A stretch of 64,000 bases of DNA from Micrococcales bacterium (lineage in GTDB: Bacteria; Actinomycetota; Actinomycetes; S36-B12; UBA10799). This document shows, piece after piece, positions 17,532 through 25,859 of the stretch. The notes under the pieces were generated by a model. That model did no database searches and had not been told where the DNA came from. It was given only the letters and a program-made list of their open reading frames with translations. The DNA is taken from NCBI GenBank assembly GCA_016703125.1, contig JADJCR010000002.1:474714-538713 (forward strand). Direction: 5' to 3'. The stretch's first letter is position 1. Each line of letters begins with the position of its first letter. The position numbers and the translations under genes are program-made.

Positions 17532-18334
17532 GACATACCCGCCGCGCGCAGGGAGGCCACGACACAGACATCCTCGAGGGTGATCGTCGGGCGCGGATCG
17601 CCGCCGGGGGCGCCACCCGGCCACCACTGCCGGTACCGGTCGCCGCTGCGCCATGCGAGTTCGGCCCGGACGGGGGCGCTCACCAGCGTCACCTCGCCGG
17701 GGCACGACGCGATGATGTCGTCGGGCGTGCCGGACAGCAACACCCGCCCGTGCTCCAGGACCGCCACCCAACCGGCACGCTCGGCCTCGTCCATATAGGT
17801 GGTGCTGATGACCACGGCAGTGCCGGTCGTCGCCGCCTCGCTGATGAGTCGCCAAAGTTCCACGCGGCTCACGGGGTCCACCCCGGTGGTGGGCTCGTCC
17901 ATGATGAGCAGGCTCGGTTCGTGCAACATGGCCAGCACGAAGCCGAACTTCTGCCGCATCCCACCGGACAACTTGCCGACCAGGCGGTCGCGCGCTCCGA
18001 GCAGGTCGGCCCTTCCGAGCAGGTCGTCGGCCCGACGGTCCAGTGCCGTGCCGGTGAGCCCGTAGGCCCCGCCGATGAAGGCGAGGTTCTCATCGACGGT
18101 GAGGTCAGCCCAACTGCCTGCGCCGGAGGGCATGTACCCGATGTCGTGGCGATCCACGAGATCCACGGTTCCCGCGGTTGCCGGGACCAGTCCCACCATG
18201 GCTTCCAGTAGCGTGCTCTTGCCCGCGCCGTCGCCGCCCACCACGGCCGTGATGCGTCCACCCGGGGTCTCGAGTGACACGTCGTCGAGGGCCACCACGT
18301 GGCCCCGCCGCACGGTCAGGTTCTGCACGCTCAT
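17528..18334 (-). CDS. ABC transporter ATP-binding protein 1
   Basis: 268 residues with all ATPase motifs: Walker A GGDGAGKST (about residues 33-41), signature LSGGM, Walker B LLIMDEPTTGVDP and a switch region with VVISTTY. The GDGAGKST form and the short YMPSGAGSW Q-loop region resemble the N-terminal half of YbhF/RbbA-type double ATPases; here the two halves are separate genes. Start and stop overlap neighbours by ATGA motifs (18331-18334 and 17528-17531). Works with the permease at 18331-19383. Confidence 0.9.
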   Translation of the reverse strand: MSVQNLTVRRGHVVALDDVSLETPGGRITAVVGGDGAGKSTLLEAMVGLVPATAGTVDLVDRHDIGYMPSGAGSWADLTVDENLAFIGGAYGLTGTALDRRADDLLGRADLLGARDRLVGKLSGGMRQKFGFVLAMLHEPSLLIMDEPTTGVDPVSRVELWRLISEAATTGTAVVISTTYMDEAERAGWVAVLEHGRVLLSGTPDDIIASCPGEVTLVSAPVRAELAWRSGDRYRQWWPGGAPGGDPRPTITLEDVCVVASLRAAGMS

Positions 18335-19383
18335 GCCTGAACCTTCTTCGCCGCCCGCCGCCCGTCACCCGGGGCAAGTTCGCGGCGGAAGCGCAGTACG
18401 GCACCGGTGAACACCAGCACCGCCATGATCGCGAGCATCAGCAGGGGGAACCACAGGGAGTCCAGCGGTGCGCCCCGCAGCATGACCCCTTGCGAGACCA
18501 TCGTGAAGTACGTCAGCGGTAGGAAGTAGCTGATCCAGCGCACCCCCCACGGGATCGCCTCGAGCGGGAAAATGATCCCGGACAGCAGGATCTGGGGAAG
18601 CAGGAAGAAGAACGCCGTCTGGATCGCCTGGCCCACGTTCTGCGAGATGGTCGAGATGAACACGCCGAGGCCGAGCACGACGAAGAGGAATTCCGCGGCC
18701 CCGAGGGCGAACACGGCGACGTTGCCGTTGAACGGGACGTCGAACAGCAGCATGCCGAGGACCGTCACCAGGACCATGTCGATGGAGGCGAGCAGGAAGT
18801 ACGGCGCGATCTTGCCCAGGATCACGGTGCTGGGCCGGATCGGCATCACCGCCAGTTGTTCGATGGTGCCCGTCTGCTTCTCCTTGACCATCCCGATGCT
18901 GGTGATGATCGTGCCGATGAAGGTGAGGATCAGCCCGATGATCGCCGGCACCATGACCCAACTGGTCTTCAGCTCGGGGTTGAAGAGCACCTCTGTGCGG
19001 ACGCGGTCGCCGAGGCGGTTGAACGTGGCGACGGCCGTCTGAGCGGTGAACAGCGACGATCCGTCCACGTAGGCGACGACTGGCTGGGTGCCGGTGACGA
19101 TCGCCACATCCGTCTCGTTGCGTTCCAACAGGTCCTGGGCAGTGGCGGCATCCCCGGCGGGGTCGACCGTTCTCACGTCGAAGGGTGCCTGCGGAACGGA
19201 CGTGACCAAGGTCGCCGCCTGCTGCGCCTGTGGCCCGAGGGTGGCGGTGGGGATTTCGTCGACGGAGAAGTTCGCCGCGTATCCGAAGACCACCAGCAAC
19301 AGGATCGGCATCGCGATGAGCATGCCCATGGTCCGGTGATCGCGGCGAAGTTCGCGGAATTCCTTGAGAACCATTGCTCGCAT
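18331..19383 (-). CDS. ABC-2 type permease of the exporter
   Basis: 350 residues. One N-terminal helix, a large extracytoplasmic loop of about 130 residues and five C-terminal helices, the YhhJ/YbhS/YbhR (ABC-2) layout. The segment MVKEKQTGTIEQLAVMPI is the conserved coupling region of this family. Start at the ATG at 19383; the upstream TTG at 19410 lies inside the palindrome and is not likely. First gene of the permease-ATPase-ATPase-TetR operon. Only one permease gene is present, so the transporter may be a homodimer driven by two unequal ATPases. Substrate unknown. Confidence 0.87.
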   Translation of the reverse strand: MRAMVLKEFRELRRDHRTMGMLIAMPILLLVVFGYAANFSVDEIPTATLGPQAQQAATLVTSVPQAPFDVRTVDPAGDAATAQDLLERNETDVAIVTGTQPVVAYVDGSSLFTAQTAVATFNRLGDRVRTEVLFNPELKTSWVMVPAIIGLILTFIGTIITSIGMVKEKQTGTIEQLAVMPIRPSTVILGKIAPYFLLASIDMVLVTVLGMLLFDVPFNGNVAVFALGAAEFLFVVLGLGVFISTISQNVGQAIQTAFFFLLPQILLSGIIFPLEAIPWGVRWISYFLPLTYFTMVSQGVMLRGAPLDSLWFPLLMLAIMAVLVFTGAVLRFRRELAPGDGRRAAKKVQA

Positions 19384-19405
19384 GGCGCCCAGCCTACGCC
19401 TGCTT

Positions 19406-19421
19406 TTCAACGGACGTTGAA
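19406..19421. promoter_or_regulatory. Perfect palindrome, probable TetR operator
   Basis: TTCAACG-GA-CGTTGAA: 7-bp perfect inverted repeat with a 2-bp spacer, 23 bp upstream of the permease ATG at 19383. Position and form fit an operator for the TetR protein encoded at the end of the same operon. Confidence 0.65.
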
Positions 19422-19535
19422 TATTGCCGGATCGACCGCCTTGGGGTGGCTCACAGGCATGCAGGCAGCGGAATCAATGTGCCTGCAGGCGGTGGTGCCG
19501 GTGGCCGACTAGGTCCGGCTACGCCACCGGGCTCT

Positions 19536-19651
19536 TTGTGACGACGGTGCCGGTGCTGCCGGTCGGTTTGTGAGTTTGGCGATGGCTGCGGTGCGTGGGA
19601 GTGTGCACCTTCGTCGCACGGCGGGGTGGCGGCCCTGCACCGTCGTCACAA
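19536..19651. repeat. 116-bp dyad-symmetric intergenic element, copy 1
   Basis: Bounded by perfect 15-bp inverted repeats (TTGTGACGACGGTGC at 19536-19550; its complement at 19637-19651). Two more motif-like units lie inside (TTTGTGA at about +32, TGCACCTTCGTCGCA at about +69). A second element of exactly 116 bp with units at the same offsets lies at 43368-43483. No ORF. It could be a MITE-like element, a hairpin RNA or a protein-binding array. Confidence 0.7.
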
Positions 19652-19685
19652 TTGGGCCAGCAGCGGCGCCGGATACGCCCCAGCG

Positions 19686-20090
19686 TCAGCGAGGGCCGTC
19701 GGGGGTGTTCTGCTCCTTGAGCAGGTCGCGGATCTCGGCGAGCAGGTCCTCGGTGGTCGGGCCGGCCTCCTCCGCCTTGCCGTACCGCTTCTTGGCTGCC
19801 ACCATCGGGGCCACGAAGACGTAGTAGACGACCGCGGCCGTGATCAGGAAGGTGATGATCGCGCCGATGATCAGGCCCAGGTTGATCACCTGGTCGCCGG
19901 GCAGGCCGATTGTCCCGCCGAGGCCGTCCTTGTCGAGGCCGAGCACGGCGAAGAAGCTGTTGACCACAGGCGTGATGAGGGCGGTGTTGAAGGCCCCGAT
20001 CAGGGCGGTGAAGGCGGCGCCGATGACCACCGCGACTGCGAGGTCGATGACGTTTCCGCGAAGGATGAAGTCCTTGAAGCCCTTGAGCAT
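19686..20090 (-). CDS. mscL: Large-conductance mechanosensitive channel MscL
   Basis: 134 residues, the normal length. Opens on membrane stretch to release solutes during osmotic down-shock. The N-terminal FKDFILRGNVIDLAVAVVIG is the diagnostic MscL helix. The periplasmic loop is short, and the second helix (LIIGAIITFLITAAVVYYVF) is followed by the basic KKRYGK cluster and an acidic/leucine C-terminal helix (EDLLAEIRDLL). Start at the ATG at 20090 with an AAAGGAA ribosome-binding site. Single gene. Confidence 0.96.
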   Translation of the reverse strand: MLKGFKDFILRGNVIDLAVAVVIGAAFTALIGAFNTALITPVVNSFFAVLGLDKDGLGGTIGLPGDQVINLGLIIGAIITFLITAAVVYYVFVAPMVAAKKRYGKAEEAGPTTEDLLAEIRDLLKEQNTPDGPR

Positions 20091-20131
20091 GATTGTTCCT
20101 TTCCCCTACGGCCCAATCGTATGCCCGTGGC

Positions 20132-21247
20132 TCAGGGGCGGGACGCGGGTCCCTGAGCCACCTCGGCCAGCAGCGACTCGATGTCGGAGTCGGCGCCCGT
20201 CGGCCCCGGGGGCGTCGCCGGAGTTTCCGGACCGGGCTTCGGGCGTCCGGCGCAGAAGCGGGCGACGGCGGCGAGCACCGCCCCGACGGCCGCGGCTGCC
20301 AGTGGCTGGACCCACAGCCGGGACGGCGCACCCAGCGCCTCGGGCACCAGCACCTGCGAACTCATCGCCCACCCCAGGAAGGCTGCCAGCGCGGCAGTCA
20401 CCGTGATCGCGCCGAGCCACGTACTGCGGTGTTTCACCACCCGCATGACCAGGCCGACGAGCGCCGCGAGCAGTAGTGCCGCAACGGTCCCGCCCACCCC
20501 GTAGAGAAGGCTTTGTGACCAGGTGCCCACGCTGAGAGTTTCGGGGGTGAGACGGGTCAGCCCCGTGTCCACCGGTGCGCCCCCGAGTGCGAACAGCGCC
20601 ATCGCCCCCGCCAGGGGGTAGAGCATCGCCACGGCCAGCCCGACTTCTGTGGAACTGGTCAGGTACACCGTCGCGGCGGCCAGCCCGGCGGTGAGTACCA
20701 CGCCCAGCCCGAGCAGCAGCGACCACGCCACCCCGCGGCCGGCGCGCCACCAGCGGGAGCCGGCGGTCTGCAGCAGCCAGACCCCTCCCACGAGCAGCGC
20801 GGCACCAGCCACTGTTCCCGGACGGTCGCCGGTCCACAGCCAGGTGAGGCCCTCGGTCGTGGTGACAGTCCCAGCTTCGTTGCTGACCGTTTCCGAGGTG
20901 CGAGTGCCGAAGACAAGGACCGCGGCGGCGAGTCCGGCGCCTGCTGCGGCGGGCAGCGCGCCCAGCCACGATGACCGCCGGGCGCGCAGCGCCACGAACC
21001 ATGCGGACAGCCCGGTCACCAGCAGGGGAGCGCCGCTGGCCGTCGTCGTCCAGCCGATCCCACCTGCCACCGAGGAGCTGACGTCCTGCTGCCAGGCTCC
21101 GAGCAACCCCACTCCCGCCAGCCAGGGCCCCAGCCGCAACCATGAGGTGTCGGTGAGGCCGAGCTGGGCCAGACCCAGGGCGACGAGCACGCCGACGACC
21201 ACCGCGAGGAGCACGGCGAGCACGCCGTCGATGAACGCCCGGATCAT
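20132..21247 (-). CDS. Integral membrane protein of unknown function (about 9-10 helices)
   Basis: 371 residues, mostly Ala/Leu/Val/Gly hydrophobic helices with short loops, and a polar Pro-rich C-terminus of about 45 residues. I see no transporter or enzyme motif. The ATG at 21247 overlaps the end of the propeller-protein gene at 21244 by ATGA, so the two are translated together. It may be the membrane partner of that exported protein, but this rests on gene order only. Confidence 0.7.
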   Translation of the reverse strand: MIRAFIDGVLAVLLAVVVGVLVALGLAQLGLTDTSWLRLGPWLAGVGLLGAWQQDVSSSVAGGIGWTTTASGAPLLVTGLSAWFVALRARRSSWLGALPAAAGAGLAAAVLVFGTRTSETVSNEAGTVTTTEGLTWLWTGDRPGTVAGAALLVGGVWLLQTAGSRWWRAGRGVAWSLLLGLGVVLTAGLAAATVYLTSSTEVGLAVAMLYPLAGAMALFALGGAPVDTGLTRLTPETLSVGTWSQSLLYGVGGTVAALLLAALVGLVMRVVKHRSTWLGAITVTAALAAFLGWAMSSQVLVPEALGAPSRLWVQPLAAAAVGAVLAAVARFCAGRPKPGPETPATPPGPTGADSDIESLLAEVAQGPASRP

Positions 21248-23769
21248 CCGGCACCCCCGAAGTCCTGTGTCAGGGCGGGGAAGGCGTCGGTCATCACGAT
21301 GGCGCGGAACGACGGCGGCAGGGGCTTGTCGACCGTGACGGTGACGCCGGTGATCTGCTTCGACCCGTCCGTCTGGATCGACGTCGCGCTGTAGTAGTCG
21401 ATGGGGACCGGCTGCCCGTCGTCATCGACCAGCAGGATCGACACGAAATGGTCGTCGGTCGTGTAGGGCGTCGGTACGTCGACCGATGCCGACACCGTCG
21501 AGGGCGATCCCGGGGCGTAGTTGATCTCGCCGATCTTCATGCCCGGAACCCGGCGCAGGGCGGGGGACTGGGCCTGTTGGCCCAGGAACGTACCGCCGGC
21601 CGTGATCACCCCCTGCGTGTCGCACATGCCGGTGGCGGGGATCTGCGAACCGTAGCCCGGGATGTCGGCACACACGGCCTCGGCCAGGAACTGCGAATCC
21701 GGCCGGACCGTCCCGTCCGCCCCGAACGTGCCCCGCAGGTCGAAGCGCTGCAGGGGGACCGGCCCGAACGTGAACCACAGGTTCACGCCGCTGGCGTTGA
21801 ACGCGAAGGTGCCGTCGCGCTGCTTGCCGGCGACCGGGAACGAGAACAGCGAGGACGGGTCGGCGACGATGCGGCCCTCCTGGTCGCGCTTGGCGCCCAC
21901 GAACCACACAACCGTGGCGTCGGGCGCGGTCTGCACGGCACCACCGATCCAGTCGTAGAAGTCGAAGCCGATCTGGTTGACGCTGGTGAGCATCGGCGGC
22001 AGCGGAACCGCCAGTCGCGACAAGGACAAGCCCGACGTCGCGTCGGCGCCGACCTGCGGGTTCCACGCCGTGCCGTCCGTACCGGTACGCACGGTGAACG
22101 ACCCTTCGAACGGTTGCAGGTCACCGGTCCCCACCTCGACGTTGCCCAGTCGGGGGCCACCGGTGGTGACCACCCCCGCCAACGTCACCCGGTACGTCGT
22201 GTCGGCGGCGAGTATCTCCAGGGGTCGCACGAAGACGTACCTGCCGTCACCGGACACCGAGACGTCGACGTCGACATCCGGCTCTACCGTGACCAGTCGC
22301 TGCAGGTCGGGTGCCGGGACCAGCCGGGCCGGCACGGTGCGGCCCTCGCGTCGCACCACGATCCGCCCGGTCATGTATCCCGCGGGACTGATCTGCACCG
22401 GCTGTCCCTGCGGCACCAACCGACCGCCCACGTCCACGCCGAACAGGTACAGGCCGTCGGCCGGCAGTTCGGCCTCGTCGCAGCGCAGATCGCGCGGCCC
22501 GTCTCGCAGGCAGTAGTCGTAGGGCACGTACCAGACCGCGCCGTCCTGACTGCCGGTGTAGACGCCCTTGGGGCCGAGCGCCAGCGAGGAGTTCAGCTGG
22601 TTGCGGCTGGCCAGCGCCGGTTGCGTTGAGGTTGTGTCGAAACTCCAGCGCAGGGATCCGTCGTTGACGTTGACGGCGAACACGCGACCGTTGGCTGAGC
22701 CCGTGTACACGATGGGCGTGCCGCCGGTCACTGGCGCCTGTCCGACCACCGGCGAGCTGCGGATGGGGGCGCCGGTGTCGTAGGTCCACAGCACGTTGCC
22801 GTCGGGGTCCACGGAGTACAGCAGCCCATCGGTGGAGCCGATGATGATCTGCTGCAGTTGCCCATCCTCCTCGACCAGTGCCGGTGACGCGTAGATGTGG
22901 TCACCGGTCTGCAACTTCCCTTTCACCGAACCGTCGGCGGAGTCCAGCGCGTACATGGTTCCGTCGAAGGACCCCGCGTACAGCGTGCCGTCGGGCCCGA
23001 GTGCAGGGGACGAGGTGACGTAGCCCAGCGTGGTGCGCTGCCACTTCTGCGTGCCGTCGGGGTTCAGGGCGAACAGGCGCAGGTCGACCGAACCCCAGAA
23101 GGTGACCCCGGAGTCGTCCATCGCGGGGACGGTCCACACGGAGTTCTGGGCCTGGTACGCCCACTTCTGCGAGCCGTCGGGGTTGACCGCGTATGCTCCG
23201 CCGCCGGTGTTGCCCTGGTAGATCACACCGTCGGGCCCGATGTTGGGGCTGCCCTCCCACCAGTTGACCAGTTGCCCCTCGACGGTGGGCAGCGTGGGTT
23301 TGAACGTCCACACCACCCGCTGGTGGGGTGGCACCGCCGGGTCGGTGCTGACCTTGTACATGTTCTCGTCGCCGGAGCCGACGATCAGGCTGTCGTCATC
23401 GAGTAGTGCCGGGGCGGTGTCGATGATCTCCCCGGTCTCGAACCGCCAGACTTCCTCGCCCTCCTCCGAGAGCCCGTAGAGGTTGTGGTCGGCCGATCCG
23501 ATGTAGATCGTGCCGTCGGCGGCGATCACCGGCGTGGAGAAGATGCCCTTGCCGGTCTGGAACGACCACGGCTGGGTGCCTGGGTCGAGGCCGGGCAGGT
23601 CAGAGGCGCCGGTGTTGCGCAAGTCGTGACGCATGGTCGGCCAGTACGCCCCGGGCTCGGTCTTGGACGTAGCCGCGGGGGTTTGCTGCGGCGACTGGCC
23701 CCACGCGATCCCGCCGGCGGTCACTGCGATCACAGCGGCGGCAGCAGCGAGGGACTTCACGCCTGTCAC
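21244..23769 (-). CDS. Secreted PQQ-like beta-propeller repeat protein
   Basis: 841 residues. An N-terminal signal segment (VKSLAAAAAVIAVTAG) is followed from about residue 45 by six to seven outer-membrane-assembly-type (PQQ-like) repeats, each with the DGTIYIGSADHNLYGL-like strand pattern and a conserved W in the W-x-F-x-T/Y-x-T-G-x-x-I-x-S-S/T-P segment, up to about residue 420. The second half (420-841) is beta-rich, with Ig-like strands and several Cys (CDTQGV, CADIPG). No catalytic PQQ enzyme motif is seen, so a binding or scaffold role is more likely than dehydrogenase activity. The GTG at 23769 or 23760 may start it. Coupled to the membrane protein downstream. Confidence 0.75.
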   Translation of the reverse strand: MTGVKSLAAAAAVIAVTAGGIAWGQSPQQTPAATSKTEPGAYWPTMRHDLRNTGASDLPGLDPGTQPWSFQTGKGIFSTPVIAADGTIYIGSADHNLYGLSEEGEEVWRFETGEIIDTAPALLDDDSLIVGSGDENMYKVSTDPAVPPHQRVVWTFKPTLPTVEGQLVNWWEGSPNIGPDGVIYQGNTGGGAYAVNPDGSQKWAYQAQNSVWTVPAMDDSGVTFWGSVDLRLFALNPDGTQKWQRTTLGYVTSSPALGPDGTLYAGSFDGTMYALDSADGSVKGKLQTGDHIYASPALVEEDGQLQQIIIGSTDGLLYSVDPDGNVLWTYDTGAPIRSSPVVGQAPVTGGTPIVYTGSANGRVFAVNVNDGSLRWSFDTTSTQPALASRNQLNSSLALGPKGVYTGSQDGAVWYVPYDYCLRDGPRDLRCDEAELPADGLYLFGVDVGGRLVPQGQPVQISPAGYMTGRIVVRREGRTVPARLVPAPDLQRLVTVEPDVDVDVSVSGDGRYVFVRPLEILAADTTYRVTLAGVVTTGGPRLGNVEVGTGDLQPFEGSFTVRTGTDGTAWNPQVGADATSGLSLSRLAVPLPPMLTSVNQIGFDFYDWIGGAVQTAPDATVVWFVGAKRDQEGRIVADPSSLFSFPVAGKQRDGTFAFNASGVNLWFTFGPVPLQRFDLRGTFGADGTVRPDSQFLAEAVCADIPGYGSQIPATGMCDTQGVITAGGTFLGQQAQSPALRRVPGMKIGEINYAPGSPSTVSASVDVPTPYTTDDHFVSILLVDDDGQPVPIDYYSATSIQTDGSKQITGVTVTVDKPLPPSFRAIVMTDAFPALTQDFGGAG

Positions 23770-23815
23770 GGTAGTCCGGTCGCGGCCCCTTTGGGCGGAA
23801 CGTGCGGCCTGGTCC

Positions 23816-24367
23816 TCAGTAGTACTGGCCGGCGCAGGGCAGGTTGTTCTGGGTGCCGTACACGCCCTTGATCCCGTCCTCGGCCTTCGTACCCAGCGCC
23901 TTGAGCTGCGGGTTCGCCCACAGGGCGAGCAGGGGTTGCTTCCCGCTCGGGACCAGCGCCGCCTGCGCCTTCACGGTCCGCTTCTTCGCGATGAGGCAGT
24001 AGGAGGCGCCGTCGTTGAAGGTCTGCGCCTGGCTCGGGGAGACGGTGCTGCCCTTGGCCGCCCCGACGAACCGCGTCACCAGGATCGTGGCGGCGTCGAC
24101 CTGCGCCCGCGGGCTGGTCCCGGCGAAATACAAGTAGTAGCCCTTGGGCACCATGAACTGCAGGGTGTCGGAGGCACCTGCGGCCTTCTTGGTCTTCGAC
24201 CGGTACTTGCCGGTGACTTTGCCGGTCTTGCTCCAGGTGGCCGAGATGCTGCACCCGTCACAGTCCTTGATCTTCAACTTCACGGGGACCTTGTCGGCGG
24301 CAACTGCCGGGGCGCTGGCGGCGGCTGCGAGCACAGCGGTACCGGCGATGACGGATGCGAGTCTCAT
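23816..24367 (-). CDS. Secreted protein of unknown function
   Basis: 183 residues. The ATG at 24367 has a strong GAGGAGG ribosome-binding site. Signal peptide (MRLASV, Ala-rich core, cleavage after AVAA near residue 23). The mature protein has a CDGC motif near residue 35, Lys-rich strands and two more Cys (SYCLI and LPCAGQYY at the very end), so two disulfides are possible. No family recognised. It is divergent from ugd, sharing a 76-bp intergenic promoter region. Confidence 0.7.
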   Translation of the reverse strand: MRLASVIAGTAVLAAAASAPAVAADKVPVKLKIKDCDGCSISATWSKTGKVTGKYRSKTKKAAGASDTLQFMVPKGYYLYFAGTSPRAQVDAATILVTRFVGAAKGSTVSPSQAQTFNDGASYCLIAKKRTVKAQAALVPSGKQPLLALWANPQLKALGTKAEDGIKGVYGTQNNLPCAGQYY

Positions 24368-24443
24368 GGGGGCCTCCTCAGTGGCAGACCCACCTTGCCG
24401 GACGACACCGGCCCGCCACAAGAGGCGCGCCTATCATGGGCGG

Positions 24444-25610
24444 GTGAAGATCGCCGTTGCCGGGCTGGGCTATGTGGGGCTGTCCAACGCGGTGCTGCTG
24501 GCACAGCGGCACACCGTTGTCGCCCTCGACGTCGATGCCCAGCGGGTGGCCGCGGTCAACGCCCGCCGCTCACCTATCGAGGATGCCGACATCGAGGAGT
24601 TCCTGACGACCGCGGATCTCGACCTACTCGCGACCACAGATCTGCAGGAGTCCTACGCCGGAGCGCGGTTCGTCATCGTCGCGACGCCGACGGACTACGA
24701 TCCGACGACTGACTTCTTCGACACCAGTTCGGTGGAGACGGTCATCGGTCAGGTGCTGGCCACGGAACCCGACGTGACCATCGTCATAAAGTCCACGATC
24801 CCGGTGGGTTTCACCGACCGGATGTGCGAGGAGCATGGGACGCAGAACATCCTCTTCGCCCCGGAGTTCCTGCGGGAGGGCAAGGCGCTGCACGACAACC
24901 TGCACCCGTCGCGCATCGTCGTGGGTCAGCAGTCGCAGCGCGGCAAGGAATTTGCCGAGTTGATGCTCGAGGCGTCGCTGGAGTCGGATACCCCGGTGCT
25001 GCTGACCGGACCACGGCAGGCCGAGGCCATCAAACTGTTCTCCAACACCTACCTGGCGATGCGCGTGGCATTCTTCAACGAACTCGACACCTTCGCCTCC
25101 AGTCACGGGATGGACAGCCGGGAGATCATCACCGGCGTCAGCCTCGACCCAAGGGTCGGGGAGGGCTACAACAACCCGTCCTTCGGCTACGGCGGATATT
25201 GCCTTCCCAAGGACACCAAGCAACTGCTCGCCAACTACCGGGACGTGCCGCAGAACCTGGTCCGGGCCGTGGTCGATTCAAACCGCACCCGCAAGGACTT
25301 CGTGGCCGAGCAGATCGTGGCGCTCGCGCCGAAGGTGGTCGGCATCTACCGGCTGGTGATGAAGGAGGGCTCGGATAACATCCGCACCTCCAGCGTGCAG
25401 GGCATCATGAAGCGCCTGAAGGCCAAGGGCCTCGAGGTCATCGTGTACGAGCCCGTTCTGACCGGTACGGAGTTCTACCACTCCGAGGTGGTGGCCGAAC
25501 TCGAGGAGTTCAAGCAGCGGTCCTCAGTCATCGTGGCCAACCGCATCTCCGAGGAGATCCGCGACGTGAGGGACAAGGTCTACACGCGCGACCTGTTCGG
25601 CCGGGACTGA
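24444..25610 (+). CDS. ugd: UDP-glucose 6-dehydrogenase
   Basis: Oxidises UDP-glucose to UDP-glucuronate with NAD+. 388 residues, the short Ugd form. Rossmann start KIAVAGLGYVGLSNAVLL (residues 2-19), IKSTIPVGFT, FAPEFLREGKAL with the substrate-handling Lys/Glu, helix EAIKLFSNTYLAMRVAFFNE, and the catalytic Cys in GYGGYCLPKDTK (about residue 253). GTG start at 24444. UDP-glucuronate can feed the UXS-like decarboxylase at 49.1 kb. The 3' 220 bp plus the start of a neighbouring gene recur in decayed form at 27028-27305. Confidence 0.95.
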   Translation: MKIAVAGLGYVGLSNAVLLAQRHTVVALDVDAQRVAAVNARRSPIEDADIEEFLTTADLDLLATTDLQESYAGARFVIVATPTDYDPTTDFFDTSSVETVIGQVLATEPDVTIVIKSTIPVGFTDRMCEEHGTQNILFAPEFLREGKALHDNLHPSRIVVGQQSQRGKEFAELMLEASLESDTPVLLTGPRQAEAIKLFSNTYLAMRVAFFNELDTFASSHGMDSREIITGVSLDPRVGEGYNNPSFGYGGYCLPKDTKQLLANYRDVPQNLVRAVVDSNRTRKDFVAEQIVALAPKVVGIYRLVMKEGSDNIRTSSVQGIMKRLKAKGLEVIVYEPVLTGTEFYHSEVVAELEEFKQRSSVIVANRISEEIRDVRDKVYTRDLFGRD

Positions 25611-25615
25611 AGCGC

Positions 25616-25745
25616 ACGGACGTCGTCCTCTTCCAGCGCGCGCTGGGGCAGACCCCGGGTTTCCTCGGGTTCGCCCTTGCCCTGCGGCGTGCGGGCCAAG
25701 AGGGATCGCCCAGGAGGAGTACGCCGGTTGCTCGCCAGGTCGGTG
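25616..25745 (+). pseudogene. Decayed 5' fragment of dienelactone hydrolase gene (copy A)
   Basis: Directly after ugd, the sequence ACGTCGTCCTCTTCC and the following 75 bp match the start of the intact hydrolase gene at 27234 with few changes, but the start ATG is lost (CACACGG in place of CATATGG). The match decays after the CTGCGGCGTGCGGGCC stretch and ends before 25750. It is the non-functional half of a duplicated ugd/hydrolase junction. Confidence 0.75.
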
Positions 25746-25859
25746 GCTCACGTCCACCTCCAGACTCCGTGTGCCTCTGTTTCGCCGTATGCGCTCGGGA
25801 ACGATCTTCCACCCCCGCCCGCGGGTGTAGCGTGGAGGTAAGCGGGCGAGGGGGTCGTC

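Noticed and set aside
21244..23769. PQQ-dependent alcohol or glucose dehydrogenase
   Set aside because: Only the structural PQQ-like repeats are present; the dehydrogenase catalytic Asp/disulphide and heme regions are not seen.
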